Positions 25,438 through 40,400 of a DNA stretch of 64,000 nt are shown here, in pieces; positions within the stretch are counted from its first letter, which is position 1; every line of letters begins with the position of its first letter. Position numbers and translations under genes: made by a program. The notes under the pieces were generated by a model that made no database searches, was not told where the DNA came from, and worked only from the letters and a program-made list of their open reading frames with translations. The stretch comes from Plazaster borealis (Eukaryota; Echinodermata; Asteroidea; Forcipulatida; Labidiasteridae): the NCBI GenBank assembly GCA_021014325.1, contig CM037469.1, positions 19,119,701-19,183,700 of the forward strand, given 5' to 3'.

Positions 25438-28400
25438 ATTTTTTGGTCAGACATAACACAGGGTAGTTTGAAATCGACATGAATTTGGAGTGTCTGTGGC
25501 TTTTTAGCCGTTTTCAGCAAAAACCTCCACAATTTTTTTTACGAATGGACAGTTCAAAACCGTCCGATGGCTTCATAAAAGGTTTAACCTATCTGGACTG
25601 GGCCTTTTCGGACCCACGAGGACCGAAGTCAACAGAGTGCTTCCCTTAACTTATTCCAAAGTTTTCGACTGATTTTTAAGAAAATTGCCACAATTTTACT
25701 GTTTATTCACCTGGTTCTACATAAGGAAACAAATTCAAAAGATTCGCAGAAAGGGTGGCATTTCCGACGTTTGTGGCAATTTATTTTGTCACAACTGTAC
25801 TTTTCCCGTGACTTCCATAATTATTGTTAAAAACAAATAACAACTTTGCAAACTTCTTCATTTTGACATATTCAATAACAAGACATTAAATTTTCTTATG
25901 GTCACCGTTAGGGCTATAATCGTGTGCTTATCAAATTGTTATAATACAAGCATACACGAGGCTTCCTATGGTTGCACAGTCAGGCATACAGGTTTTAAAA
26001 ACCGCAATATTTTGGACTTCTTTTTGATATTTCTCCAGCTCCCCTCAGCGGCCATCTTCGTTTAGACATTTTGGATGAGGCTTATGCAACGGTTATAGTT
26101 GGACTCGTCGGACAGAAACTGGATATCGCAAGAGCACGCTTTTGTTTTAACGGACACACTGAGTACAATTTGAATATCCTACAGGTTAGCCTAAGCTTCG
26201 AAACCTTTATAATATATGTTCAGGTTTATTTAAGTCACAGTATTTTACCAAAAAAGGTTACTCACAAAAAGTTACATAGGTAAATGTTAATTAAATTAAA
26301 TATATGAAAATTAAGTGAATCCAATACTGCAAAAAGATGCATTAATGAAGCAAATGCTTGTAGACGATGGTCCATATAAAAGTCCATGTCAGAGGCTGAA
26401 ATTTAACAAAGCATTTTTCAACAAAATGTAACCTATACTAACAAATACCTCCTAATGACTTTATTTTAAAAAAAAGTACAGCAGCAGTTTGGCATGGGAA
26501 ACCTTGTTGACAGGCATCCATGCTTGCCAAGTGAGAATACAACGGCTGCTTTGAGTTTACAAATTCATTTTCACTCTCTTTGCTAATACATAGGCTTAAA
26601 ATTATACAAAATATCTTAACAGCCATTGGCATGTATACAATTGTTTTCTCTTGTGAAGCTATACGAAAAAAGCTGAGAGGTTAAATAGTTTTAACGGTGA
26701 AAATCTTTTCAAAATTGGTTTTGCACTTTAAAGTTTCGTTTTCAATTTAAGTTTAGCGATCGTGTTGTCCCTTTTAGACCTGCTGCATTTGTCGTTAAAT
26801 CAATTTAGGAACGCAGAGAATGTGATTCAATGTGAAATCTTGTATTGCCCTACCCCCCAAAACGCCAGTTTTTCAAAACGCTTATGAAAAATCCATTGAG
26901 ATAGGTTCTTAATAGTTAGCGAAAATGTCAAGTGTTACAAATCCGTAGTATCTTGTGGTGCATACAATTACCTGTAGAATAGATACATCATTTGTTTTTG
27001 CATTTTTCCAATCAGGAGTTTGGGGTTGAACGCATCAGTGACCTGGTGAAAGTCTACGATTTAATCATCCATCGAGTGGTTGGAAACATTGTGAGGGCGG
27101 TAGACATCGTTGTCGACCTCTTCAACGGAGATACCAGCATTAACAAACTATTCGATAACTTCGTTGAGGAACTTGAAAATATTCCGAACCGTATCAGTGT
27201 AAGTTTTTTTTCCAAAGTAAATTACTGAAGAAGGTATAGTTGTAGGCTTTTCACTTAAATTGATAGCACAAATAATGATGTTGGTAACGAAAAACTTTGT
27301 AAACATTCGTGATTTTCTGGAAAAAAACATTTTTAGGAACTGACTGAATTTCGAACACTATACATTTTCTAATTTACTTTCAGTTTAAAATTCAAACGTT
27401 GACCACTTTTTAGCCTCTACAGATAGCATTATGAATTACTCGAACAATCATCTAGTTTTGTTTTATAAACACCGTGCCTCTGTTCACAGAATTGATTTCA
27501 ATTTATTTAATTTTTGTAATGTCCAGAATATGCGATCGGTGTCGGCCAATGCCGTTGCTAGACTCTCGCAGTTTGATCCCAATCAACTCCCGCCCTCTAT
27601 CCGTGGCGTGATCATGGTGGTCAACAAAGCAGCTCAACTATTCAGTGATATAAAGACAGATGTCATGGAGTTCTACCAGGTAAGTTGAGCCTGTTTGTTA
27701 TCATTTTATTATTTTATTTTTCATTTTTTTAAGAGTACAAGTAGCAGCAAGAATAGGAGATGACAACATTTCCTCCAACCAAACGAGATCCTTCTCAAGT
27801 CCCTACATCTTCACAGCCGGAGAGCTGTGCCCAGTGTGAAGTGGTCCCCTTTCTTTATCCGCAAGGATAAAGACAGGGACTGGTTTTACATGTCCAATGA
27901 TTTCATTGGACAAGGTGCGCAGGTTTGCATGTAATGTTGTTTATACACAATCTAATGGTAGAAACTACCAGGATCCTGCCAGTTGCTCAAGGCCGCTATA
28001 TGGCGTTATTCACGAGCCTCGAAGTGTGACGTCAGATGTTCGGGCTATGCCAAGTGTGGCTAATAGGCAGTAAAGTGCGCCACCAAGAGTTTGTGCCGTA
28101 GAGGTTAATTTCAAAGAAGGCAGACAACAATCACAGTATGACATGACTATTATGTCGTCCTTTCCCAACGTAACTTCAAACGAATTTTACAACCATCTTA
28201 CTGAAAAAATGTAACTATTACCAGTAATTCAGAATAGTTATTAAAGTTGAGAAAAATACAAGTTGATTGTTTCTTAAAATTGTTCTTTCTTTTTGTCATT
28301 AGGCTGTCAATGAGGCTATCACTGTGACCTTACCCTGGGCAGCCGATCAAATTATGATGTCTATCACCAGTATATCTGATATCATCGGAGATTTACTCAA

Positions 28401-31400
28401 GTCACCACTGAAGGCTATTGGAGACATCTTCAAGGGAATTATCAAGTGAGTCTTAAAAGTCAACAGATTCAACGGATCAACCTTCCCCTATACTAGACAA
28501 ATACATTAGAATAATACTCATATCAGACAAAAATAATATAACTAGCAACTGCATCATTTGAGGCAGAACATATTGATTTAGTACCCCCTCTTTACCATGG
28601 AGCAAGTTTCGAAACATTAAAGCTTTATATTGTGTTTTACCCACACACCGATGTGTCTTAAGGTAGTCTATATAATAAGTACTTTCTCGAGTCCTGTGAA
28701 CAATATCCACATGTGTATTAGTCAGGTAGAATTTGAACCCGAGACCTTTGCTATTCTCGAGCAGCTGTCATACAACTTGACCACTGTGTTTGCCCAGTAG
28801 CAAGAGGCCAAATCAGATTTGTATTAGCAGCGGGTACCGTAGCGACTTAAGATAGCTACGTTTATTGCCCTTGTCAGTTATCCCTGTGAACAAAATTATG
28901 TCATCTTTCAATGGACACAGTGTATGGCACCTGTCTACTTTCGGTGTTCGCACTTCGGTTTGGATAGAGATCTTTTAAAGTGGACAAATGCAAGATGTTT
29001 GGCCAATATTTTGCTTTCTGAATATCACGTTTTTTGTTCTTTGAACAGTATAAAAACAGCCGTTGATGCAATAGTTGAAGCTAAGAAAAAAGTGGAGAAA
29101 GCAAACTTCTTCAAGGAAGGTATGTCAAGGAGGGGTTAATAATCAGAAGAAGTTGAGACTATCAGTCGCGTTTGTAAATTCTTGTGTTTCCTTTTGTCTG
29201 AACTTTTTTGCTGTGACGTTTTCATTTAATAGGTCAAAGACCGTACTGGTTTGATCTACCCAAAGTCATTGGCGACATGATCGAAGAATTGAACGGGCAC
29301 CTTAAGAACATTACGAGAGATCTTAACGTGTGGGTTGATGAGGTTAAGAGTGCTGAAGATCCCATCAAGAAGCTTAGTGGGGGCGCCCTTGACTCGGTAA
29401 GATAAATTGCAAATATAACGCAGAGAACATTGGTGTGCCCCGTTCTCAACGGGTTATAGGGAGATGTTAAAACAGTTTCTTTTCGGAAGTGTTATTTGTT
29501 GTAATTTTCGAAATTGATTGAATTGCATGTCCTCAGCACACCTTGAGGAAACGAGTGCAGGTAGAGATCGAGTCAATCTTCGAGGATCTGATGGCACCAA
29601 TTGAACCAATCAAGGATCTCTTGGCTCCATTTTTTGAGATATATGACCTCGTCTTCGACACCATCAAGGCGATCAAGGAAGCCTATCAAACGCTAAAAGA
29701 TTCGTAAGTTTGTGCGGTGTCACTGTCCTTGTAAAGACTAACAAATAAAGAGAGCCAAATTTAAACTAGTTTGTCCCAGCCAAATTAATCATTTCATTCC
29801 ATATAGTTCTTTAGGACACTTATTAAATTAAAGTTTGGTTTCAGCAATAAGGTACGTAGTTTTGTATTCTTTTTAAAATTTAGCCTGTGCTTTATTTGAT
29901 TAGGTTGGTACACTAACATATTAAATACATTACTTTTACATCGAGCCTTTAACCAAATTTGATTATTTAGATACCAGAAGTCTCAAGCTCTTGTAATGAA
30001 GCTATTTGGTCCAAAAGCTCACCAGCAGTTTCCGAGGAAGTATCGTTCACCGGGGACCGGGGAGTGTGCCTCGGGTGGATTCTATCCAACTGACTCCGCT
30101 GGGCACTACGAGGATCAGGGTGTGGATCTGGAGATGCCCCAAGGAGCAAAGGTTGGTCAAGTTTTCACTTATAAATGTAAAGAAGAACATTTTTAAGTCT
30201 TTAAATGTGTACATGTGCTAATGTTTTAATTCAGCCTCTGGCCGCGAATACATTTTTAATTGTGAACAAACCATTTCAAATCAAATCACAAAATTGCCTA
30301 GAGCGGGATTTGAACCTGCGACGTCCGCATTAACCTGACGACGCTCTGCTGACTGAGCTATCTAGCCCTATGTTGGCCTTCTCCCTGGTTTGTCAATAAT
30401 TTTAATCGGGGTTCCATTCAAAAGCCATTCAACCTGTTACTGCTGTAGCCAGGGGTCAGGCCCAAAGTAAATGACAACTCTACTCTTATTGTGAACAAAA
30501 GACTTTCATTTAAAACGAAAACGTTGGGATATATAGGTCTCGGAATTCAGGCAGAATTTAAAGCCAGAATATGTTCTTCTGCGTGATTTCAAAATGATTC
30601 TCTTCCAAACTATGTATGAGATGAACATGATACAATTCGATTTTCCAACATCAAAAAAATGCATGTTATTACTGTTAAATCTTCTTGTCATTTTTTTGTG
30701 ACTTGTAGTTGGTGGCGCCCTTTTCTGGTGCGATCTTCAAGAGCCCCGGGAAGCCAAACCAAGTGCTCCTCAAAGCAAGAGGTGGTTCATTCCGCAACAT
30801 TAAGATATTCATTGATAACATTACACCCAACAACACATTATCGGAAACGCAATCAACGAATGTAAGTACCAAGCTATTTATACTTTAGTTTCATCGTCAA
30901 AGAGCTAACACTTTTCATTCTCGGTGTGCTGCAAAGATGGCATGACATCGAGGGCTCTGACTGCTGTACCTTTTCAGCTGATTTGAGCTTGGGTTTTATT
31001 TTGACATGATCGATGTATATTAAGGGAGTATAAAATCAAATCTATGACCTTTTTATAATGCTCTATTTATGTTTTGGTTGTACCACAATAGACGTACGGA
31101 CCCCTTGTGCAGGGGTAAGGGCAACTGATCTCCCAAATTTGGGCACAGCAAGAAGAAAGAAAAAAACCCTTTTCATCCGGTAGTATAAATTGGTATAACT
31201 TTTGATTATTTGTATCTTTGTAAAATTTCGGGCACTTTAACATCTATGTCCCCCTTAACTTGGATTGCTCTTTACCTTGTTGTATCCCCTAAAACAGGTT
31301 ATAGCTGGTACCGAGATTGGCAGAGTGGGGAGTGCCACAGCTTGTGCACCACCTAACTACATCCATCTATCAATGAAGAAAACCAAACCAGACCGTCTAG

Positions 31401-34400
31401 CCTCCATTCTAGACAGTGCCCTTAATGATGACCCGACTGATGCCGACTTAGCTGCAGAAGAAGGATACGTTGATCCCAGTAACTACCTGGCTAAACGACC
31501 TCTGGCTATACCGCAGTGGATACAAGTCTGTGACGATTACAAACTAGTTTGGAAGGTAAGGATCTCATTAAAATTAATACTACCCTTTTACTATTTATGA
31601 TGTTACGAAAAAGTGGTTGTTTTCACCCAAAAAATCGCAACATTTTTTTGTAGGCATTTTTCAAATCTGTCCGGACAAAGCGTATCCTCACAAAACATAG
31701 TGGTTTTATAATGCTGAACTTCGTAATTTCTGTATATAAAATAAAACCAACTTTGTTTTCCGTCAAAAATACAAAATACAGGGCGAAACTGTGAAGGAAG
31801 GATCTTTACTTGGACGTAACAATAAGAAGGGTAAAATGAATGACACGAGTCCAAGGCGGGCAGCATCTCCATCCACCTCAACAAAAAGGCCAGACCCAGC
31901 CAAGCAACCACCCCCGCGACAATCAGCTCTAAGAGAGGCAAATACACCGAGTACGACAAATCATTCATTTGTTTTTCTTGATGAAGGTTTAAAGTAAATT
32001 ACAATTGAACATAGTTTTTGTATCTTATTAATGTATGTTAAATTTGGATTAGGGATAAAGAATGTTGTTTGGTTTTACCCAAACAACGATGTGTGTAAAC
32101 ACACTGTATACTCATTGCTTTTCCGGGTCCTGTAAAAATCCACAGACAAATTACTCGGGTGGAATTCCAGCCTAAAACTTTTGCTACTCTAGATAGAGGT
32201 CATAACACTAGACCAATGAGATTGTCCGGTAGGTAGAGGCAGTTCGAATCCTTTATTTTAGCAGCTGGTACCGCAACAATTTAATATAATGTTAAATTTC
32301 CATAGAAATAGTTAAAGACTATTTGGTTTTACCCACACCAATAGTTTTTGTATCTTGTTTTAAATTAGTTTGAAGCTGTGATCAGTGCAGAACCGCAAGA
32401 AAAAAACAACTCTGCTGCCAGTTTATGTGCTTCCTGCCCTTAAAACACTTGTAAATAATGATCTCACTTGATTATACAATTTGAATGAATGACAAAGTTA
32501 AAATTTGCGCACATTTCGATTGTTCGTTCGATAGTAAATTACGTGTCAGCAGCTCACATGGTTTTGTATTTCATTGTTCACTACTGTCAGGTAGTCGAGA
32601 TGAAACCCAGGAGTCCCTCGGCCTCCCACAACCGAAACTCGGCTCTGGGTCACCCTTCCAGAACTTCACTCTTCGGAACCTGAAGATAAGCTCAATCCTA
32701 GCATTTGCCCGCAAGCTCCAACTGGACGATACAGCAGACGAACTGCTTAAAGTTGTCAAGACAATAGTCGTAAGTTTACCTGAAAACAAAATCAATTTTA
32801 GATCTTCCGATTCTTATAATCCACCCTTAATGTTAAATGAAGAACAATAAAACACGAAATATAACATCATCTTTCAAAAACAAAATGTTTATCTATTGAA
32901 CCCCAGCATGACATCACACACGGTTTCAGTCTGCCCATTGTCTGTCGTTTGAACAAAACAAATCCATTTAAAGTGTTACAGCTGGTCTTACTAAGTGCGC
33001 GAAATGCACACTGCATAGTAGAAACACATGAAAAATCTGACCCCAAAAGGTCGATGAGGGACTAATTACAAGAAATTGCTTTCAAATATTAACTAAAAAG
33101 AATTACAATCTATTTTTGAATTAAGACTCCTGTATGTAAATTCAATGTCCTGCCTACACCGCTGCATGGACTGTCACCATTATCACAACAAAGTTCAACT
33201 TGTGTAATTGTTTCTAATAACAACTTTGTTTCCATTATTTAGAAACTTGTGAGTGACAAGCCGTGTGTTCTGCCCGAGTCTATGACCAACGATATTTTAA
33301 GGATTGAGCTTCAACAGCGAGGTCTGAGCTCACAAGGAGACAGGAAGATGCTCCTCAAGCGATTCAAACAACCCGACGACCGTAAATGTTTATGCTCGTT
33401 AAAATTTTACAGATGCCAAATCCGATCATAACACTGAATGGGAGGGTGACATAGGCTTGGGGAGTAATATGCGTCAGTCGCTCGAGCCAATACTCGATCT
33501 CCATTTTCTGTCAGATTTAAACGGTTGTATTAACCTCATAACTGATGTTTTAAAATGCACCAGATTTTATATCACATCCGAAAAATAAAAAAAATAATTT
33601 GTTTTAAACACTTTTCTTCAAATTTATATGACTTCAAAATAATCTGAACAGTGGAGAAGGGTATATAGAAAAAAAACCCATATCAAGATCTATGAATGGT
33701 TAACGTGGATATTTAAACAAACCTCAGTATGTCGTTTAGTATAACAACACTCTTTTCAATCCGCTATAGGTTGTCCGCTACTTCAGGTCTCCCTACCCAA
33801 GAATGTCTACTGTAAGATTGATGAGAGCTGCCTGGGTGTAGAATGCTGTATGAACATAAAACTCTTTATGGTGTCTCTGGCTTTCAAGGCATTCATGCGA
33901 TTTGATCCCTGTGAGTTTCAGTTCATCCTTGGAGTCAACTCGTGGAACTACACTGTTAATATACTGGATGCAGAGTGGGGTAAGTAGGGGGTAATATACC
34001 TTAATATACACCTGACGTCATTTGAGTAGGGCGCCCTCTCCAAGAGGTCACAAGTAGGTTGTTCGTTTACCAAGCCCCTGCGTTTCCAATGTGGCGGATG
34101 GCGGCTTGATGACATCAGTGCATAAGGTCTATACTTTCTAGATAGACTCATTTCTGGTAGAACTTGGCGTCAAAACAATCTTAGTTGGATTTCTTAACAA
34201 GCAGTGAATTACAATCCATTGACATTGAGCTTGTGAATTTTGACATCTTAGCCTCGGTTTGTTATTGTAACGAACACAAACTGTACGCTCTGTGTATAGG
34301 AGGAAAGCCCCGCCGGGTGCACTGGAGTGGCCCCGTCGGATCATGGAAGGACTGAACAGTGATTGGACGAATTATCACGCGCATTTGTTAATGTATTACA

Positions 34401-37400
34401 ATGTATTACAAATTGTGTAAAGATAAGAGATTATCCATTTGCGCCGACAGAATGCGTTGTTTTGGCGCCCTTTCTAGCAATGTGTTGTGCATGATTTAGT
34501 TGTGTTAGAGTTAGAGAGACCAAATGCTGAGTTCAGTGAGTGAGCATTGAATAAGTTGTTGTTCTTGGAGAATGGATAAATCAGCGTGTTTCATATTGAA
34601 CGGAATTTGAGTTCGTTTGTTTTCTGTCTGCGTTTGGCTGCAGAGCAAACAAGGACCCGTTGGCAGTACGTTGCATTATGATCAAAGATTTGAAAGTTGC
34701 TCGCCAGGACGAGGGTCATAGAAACTAAGGCCTATGTGTAAAGTGAATTTAATGGTTTTCTGAAATTGTGACTGCAACTCTGGAGATATCAAGTCCCACT
34801 ATAACACATTCTCGGCAGTCTTTAATTTAGTTTTTTGTATTGAACCCTCAGGTAAACAATGGGAAGTACCAATACCCTTTGACGTACCCTTTGTTGATGA
34901 CATGAAACTTCATCTCAGGTAAGATTGTTTTCCCGTAATTAATTATGATTAATAACTTAGCATAAGTAAGAACAAGCTATGCATGGTGGTAGTGATTGTT
35001 AAAGTAAGGTTGCGGTGACTCTTAAAATCTCTTTTAAAGTAATGATTGCTTTGAAAAAAGCGGATTATTACTTATAGACGTTTCGACCATTGTGCTCTGG
35101 GCTCGATTTTACAAAGAGCTAAGAATTATCTTAAGTGTAAGTCAATGTTAGCTGCTGGGCAAATTTTGTGTCATAATACAAATCACTATGGTAATACTGA
35201 CAACTCATATTGCTTCGTGAAATCGGCCCTTGGTCGTCTTCTGAAAAAAGAATGATGCACACGTTTGATGAGGGATTTGAACTGTATACTGAATCATTTG
35301 GTAGTGGATCTAACTACATGTTCATCTAATGCGTGTGATGCCATGCATTAATACAAGATGGTCTTCAATGCTTGGATATTGCTCAGTTACAGCACAAGTA
35401 TCATTTCATTATAATCAATTTAAGGTTTGGTATTGAAAAGACATCAACTCAACTTCTTGTCAGCATGAGCGTGGGTTTCTGCCCAGAGAGTGGGGACTCG
35501 GATTGCCTGGAATTCATCGATGTGCTCCAAGATTCGGCTGTACCACTACCCATCTGCAATCCTGATGGAACATTCACTTGGCCAGATAGTAGGTCACATT
35601 AAATTCTGCTTCAAACATTATGTATTCTCTCGGACTGGTGTTTTAGTGATGTCAACCCATTTGTCAAATTGCTGCTGAATGAACGAATAGTTGTAAGACA
35701 TTTTTGCAAAATAGTATAAACTTACCCATTAGAGATTTATGTTATACTTTCTGAGCTCATCTTGCATCTCTTCACGAAGATGACCCCCCTCCCTTCCTCC
35801 CTCGTGCGTGTTACCCAGAATTGACTTTCTTCCCCCCTTGTTTTCCTATATGCTTTATTCGATGCAACTATCCATCCAATACCAACTCGGTGCTTAACTA
35901 TTGATAGGCCTAAAAAACCATTGTTGAAACTGTTAATTTTCTCATTAGTTGACATCGAGGAGTATTTCAGCCGTGCCAGGCTGAAGATGTTGATCAAAGA
36001 GACAGGAGAGGAACTTCTTCAGGCAGGGATAGATGCAGCGATTGAGTATGTCCTGGAGGAGCTTGGCATTGACAAAGTACGTATCATTGTTTTAATTGGC
36101 TTTAATATACGCAACTATCTACACTGATGTTAAAGAATGTATCAATGCAAAACACGAAACTTACAAAGTTTGAATGACAAACATTGGTTGCATCTCTCAT
36201 CTCCCACTTTTAAAAACAGGAGCTTCTGGATGGAAAAGAGCCTTGTCCGACACCAGCCAGTTTAAGCGACTCTCGGCTCATCGATGCACTCGTAGACAGG
36301 GATCTTCCAACAACAGGAAGTAGACATGATAAAGAAATTAGGCTCTCTGAGGATGAACGGAGTAAGTTTGAAAAAAGTGCAACCTTTCACAAGGGGGAAA
36401 ATATCTCTTTTTGATAATGACTTTGAAACATGCGAGAACTAGTTAAGTGAGTAGGCCAGATGGTAGAAGTCGCTAATGACTAAATTCAAGACTCTTTTGT
36501 TTTTCATTTAACTTCGTCTCCGTGCAGGTTGCGGAACATTTATATTACCAGCATTCTCCGAGGAGGTTGCCAAGATTGCTTACTGCTCACTCAGTGAGAA
36601 CTGCCTCCGTATTGACTGTTGTCTTGAACTGAACATCCACAGGTTTAAGTTCCGCCGTTCTTTCGAAGCATTTATTGAAGTCGATGCTTGTGATTTCACG
36701 ATTACAATTGCCTTTCAGCATTTGCGGTACACGAAGTTGTTGTTGAGTTACGAGTGGGGTGAGTGTTGGAGGAAATGTTTAGAATTGGAGCAAGTGTAAC
36801 CATTATTTTCCATTACGAAGAGCATTGGCGTTTTATTGAGAAAGATAACATAAATTACTTTGTTTGTAAACTTGCCCACTGGGTCTTAGCATAGAGTTAT
36901 TCTTAAGTTATATTACGCTGTCATGCCAGAGGCAAAAAAGTGAGCCAAGAGGTCAAGCCATCAGAGAATTAACCTTTCAAAGTTTATCATTGGAAGAGGT
37001 GTTAATCTAAAGTGATATTGTGTTATGTTTGCTTTAAGGCAATGTGAAGCAACAGAAGATTGGACCATTTACACTGCGTTACACGATCGATAAACTGGAT
37101 GATGAGAAGCAGTTCCAGATTGACTTCGGAGCATCGGTTTGCCCAAACAACGGGGATGAGTGTATCTTTGACATTGACATCATTCAGGACTACATGGTAC
37201 CAATTCCATTCTGCAACTCCAACTTTTCAATTTCTCTGCCAGGTATAAATGGAACTTTGATTGTAATTCCCTCCTTATAACAGTTTCAGATTATTTCTTA
37301 AGGAGTTAAACAAATTATAAAGTGTAAAAAAAAATGAAACTGTAAAATCCACATACATCATTAGGATGATTAAAAGAAAAATAATAGCAATACAAGACGG

Positions 37401-40400
37401 GTGGACATTTTTATAATAGAATAACCAGACTAGTCAAAAATAGATAATTGAACAATGTTCATAAGCTTTCCTTCCTAAAGTGACATTGAGCCCACATTGA
37501 CAAATTTATCAGATTGAAATTGTACGGTGCTTTATAAATTATTTACTATTATGTTTCTTCTGATACACAGGGAAGAATAGTTTGACTGATTTTATCAGTG
37601 AAGTTGGTCGAAATGCCGGTCAGCAAGCCATCAACATTCTTCTAGAGTTTATTGGTCTAAGAGATAAGATTAACGATGGACCCTGTGTCTCCACAACTCA
37701 GGATGGTATGAACAAAATATCAAGTTGTCCATTACAAGATTAAAACACAATGTACCAACTTTCTACATTTACAAAAAAATTAATTTACTTCAATTATTAT
37801 TATTTTTTATTATGATTCTTTGCTGGTTTTCCTCTTTTTCATGAGTTATTTCGCAGTTTTCTTTTGTGGTAGGAAAGAATACAACGTATTGAAACACTCT
37901 CCCAAAAAACCCAGATGTTTAATATTTTGTTTTGTTTTTTAAAACTTGTTTTCCCTTTTTGTTTCTCTAGTGTGCACTGAAGTTAGTCTCCCTCGTCTTC
38001 CAAGCACATTGACCTGTGACCTTTCCGATCGCTGCCTCGGTGTGCGTTGCTGTGTTGATCTTAATCTTCAAATCACCGTGTTATCAAGTAATGTGTGGCT
38101 GGTACTTGATCCATGCGAGTTTACCTTATCCATGGGCTTTGGAAAGTGGTCGATAACCTTCACCATCTTTGACTACCACTGGGGTGAGTATTTTGTAGCT
38201 GGACAATGTTATTAAAGACAGATCAGTGTTTTTTCAGCAGGATTTGTGCAAAATTGATTGCGGTGCATACAAACTTCAGTTTTGACAAGGTTAGAAGGAT
38301 CAGGAAAACCACAACGAAAAATATTATCAATTGAACTTGCATCTAGAGTTATTAGCAGAAAAATAACATAGTTGGTATTTGGACTTAGGTATTCCAACTG
38401 GTGGTTTTTCATTGATAAAGTTTCCCATAAAATGCCATCTCGAAACTTAGTTGATTGAGTTGGAAACAAAGTATAATTTCCGTTTATTATTATCAGGCAC
38501 CCAAGAAGAACTAAAGATCGGCAAGGCCTTAACCTTGATCTACACCATCAACAAGTTGACTGAAGACAAGGTATTTGTCTTGGACCTGGCGCTGTCTCTT
38601 TGTCTCCCCGATTCTGATTGCGATACCGCGCCCTCTATTGACATCTTGAAAGAAACACGGGTGCCAATTCCATTATGCAACGAGAACGCAACATTTGCCC
38701 TTCCAGGTATGTAAAGAAATACAAATGAGAGATGCCAAGGTTTCTGTAGAGTTTGTGAAAATTTGTGATGAACATCAGACTGGTCCCAACTATAGTTGGG
38801 ACGACTCTAAAGTTGGCACGTAACAATGACATTAGATTATGTTTCAGCTTGTACGACAGATCAAAGGGGCTTGGTCGTCATGATCAAAGCAGGCCTGTGG
38901 CTGTACATTAAATAATTAATTATCACCTACTTAATACTGCAGGCGCACGCCCTCTCTGTATCGTATAATTATAAGGAGAGCGTGTGCGCCTGCAGTAATT
39001 GGGTGAGAGTTTATAATTCCATGTACATCCACAGACCTGCTTTGATCATGACACAGCCCCCCTTTAAACCTGGAGGGACAAGGTGAGGTGGTTTTTCACA
39101 TTACACTCAAGCATTGTTGATATTTCCAATTGTTTATACAAAAAGAGGAAATTAGAAACACAACACTAACCGAAAACAACAAGTTTGTTTACACAGGTTT
39201 TTTTTATACAATTGTTGTTGTTGTGTTCTAAATCTCTTTGCGCTAAGAACATGAATATCTCGTTTTCTTAGATCAGATGAGGATGTTTCATCATTGAATT
39301 CATTTGCCTAGCAAAGACACTATTTTCCATCTTAAGATCATTTTGTCGGTGCTTATAAGCAGCTCTATGTGATTTAGTCCTGGGTTTTACGATACAAACA
39401 AAGATATCAACTGTAAACTGTTTTACACAGGTGACGGAACTGTGTCAGGCTTCCTGCAGATGGTGGGACAGAATGCCGCTGAGTCAACTATCGAGGCGGT
39501 ACTTACTGCTCTTGGATTGTCAGTAAGTAAATCCCAAACAAAACCCAAACTGAAAGGTAGAAGGGGACATTTTAGAAAATAAACAAGGTTTTATAACCTC
39601 TAATTTCTGTAACTGTTAGAATGAATTTAAGAATGCAAAGTATGTTTGCTGCACCTTGCCTTCTCCTTTTCCCTTGCCGTATTTTCTGATGAGTTTCAGC
39701 CCTCCTCTCCATCCTCCTATTAGTTAATTCTTCAATTTTATTTTAGATAAGTTTTAACCAATTGAATAACCTAATTGATGGTGTGTCTTTTGTAGAAATT
39801 CATCAGTCAAGAGCCTTGTGTCCGACCGCAGGTCACACAGAATGGATGGCATAGAGGTAGGTTAATGTGGAGGTGAAAATGGGGACCCGAGTACAAAGGT
39901 TTATGTCAGGAAAAGGATTCAAAATCAAAGAAAAATGTTCTGCTGAGACGGCAAACTACTGTAATGTTGTTGTTTGATGTAATGTGGACAAAGTGAATAC
40001 CCATCTTTATAAAACTGTCTTGTGAATCAATATTTCTTGTCGCATTGGTTTCACGCCTAGTTTTTTGATAACTAGAATAACAGCAGATCTTTTGATTATT
40101 TTCACATGGTTTGTTTTTTGAGAGAAACTCGCACCGAAAGTGGCCAATGAGGGATATCTTCTAACAATGATCACTTACCTAACCTTATCACATCTATTAC
40201 CTTTCTGCAGTTTGTCCTAGAGATGTCAGACTTCCACATCTACCAAGAAACCTCATCTGCACTCTTCCAGAGAAGTGTCTGGGGTTCGATTGCTGTTTAG
40301 AGCTTCCAATCCCAGGACTCACCCCAATCAGCACCAATGTCTCCTTCATCTTTGATCCTTGTAACTATCAATTGTCAGTGGGACTGGGAAGCTGGAGTAA

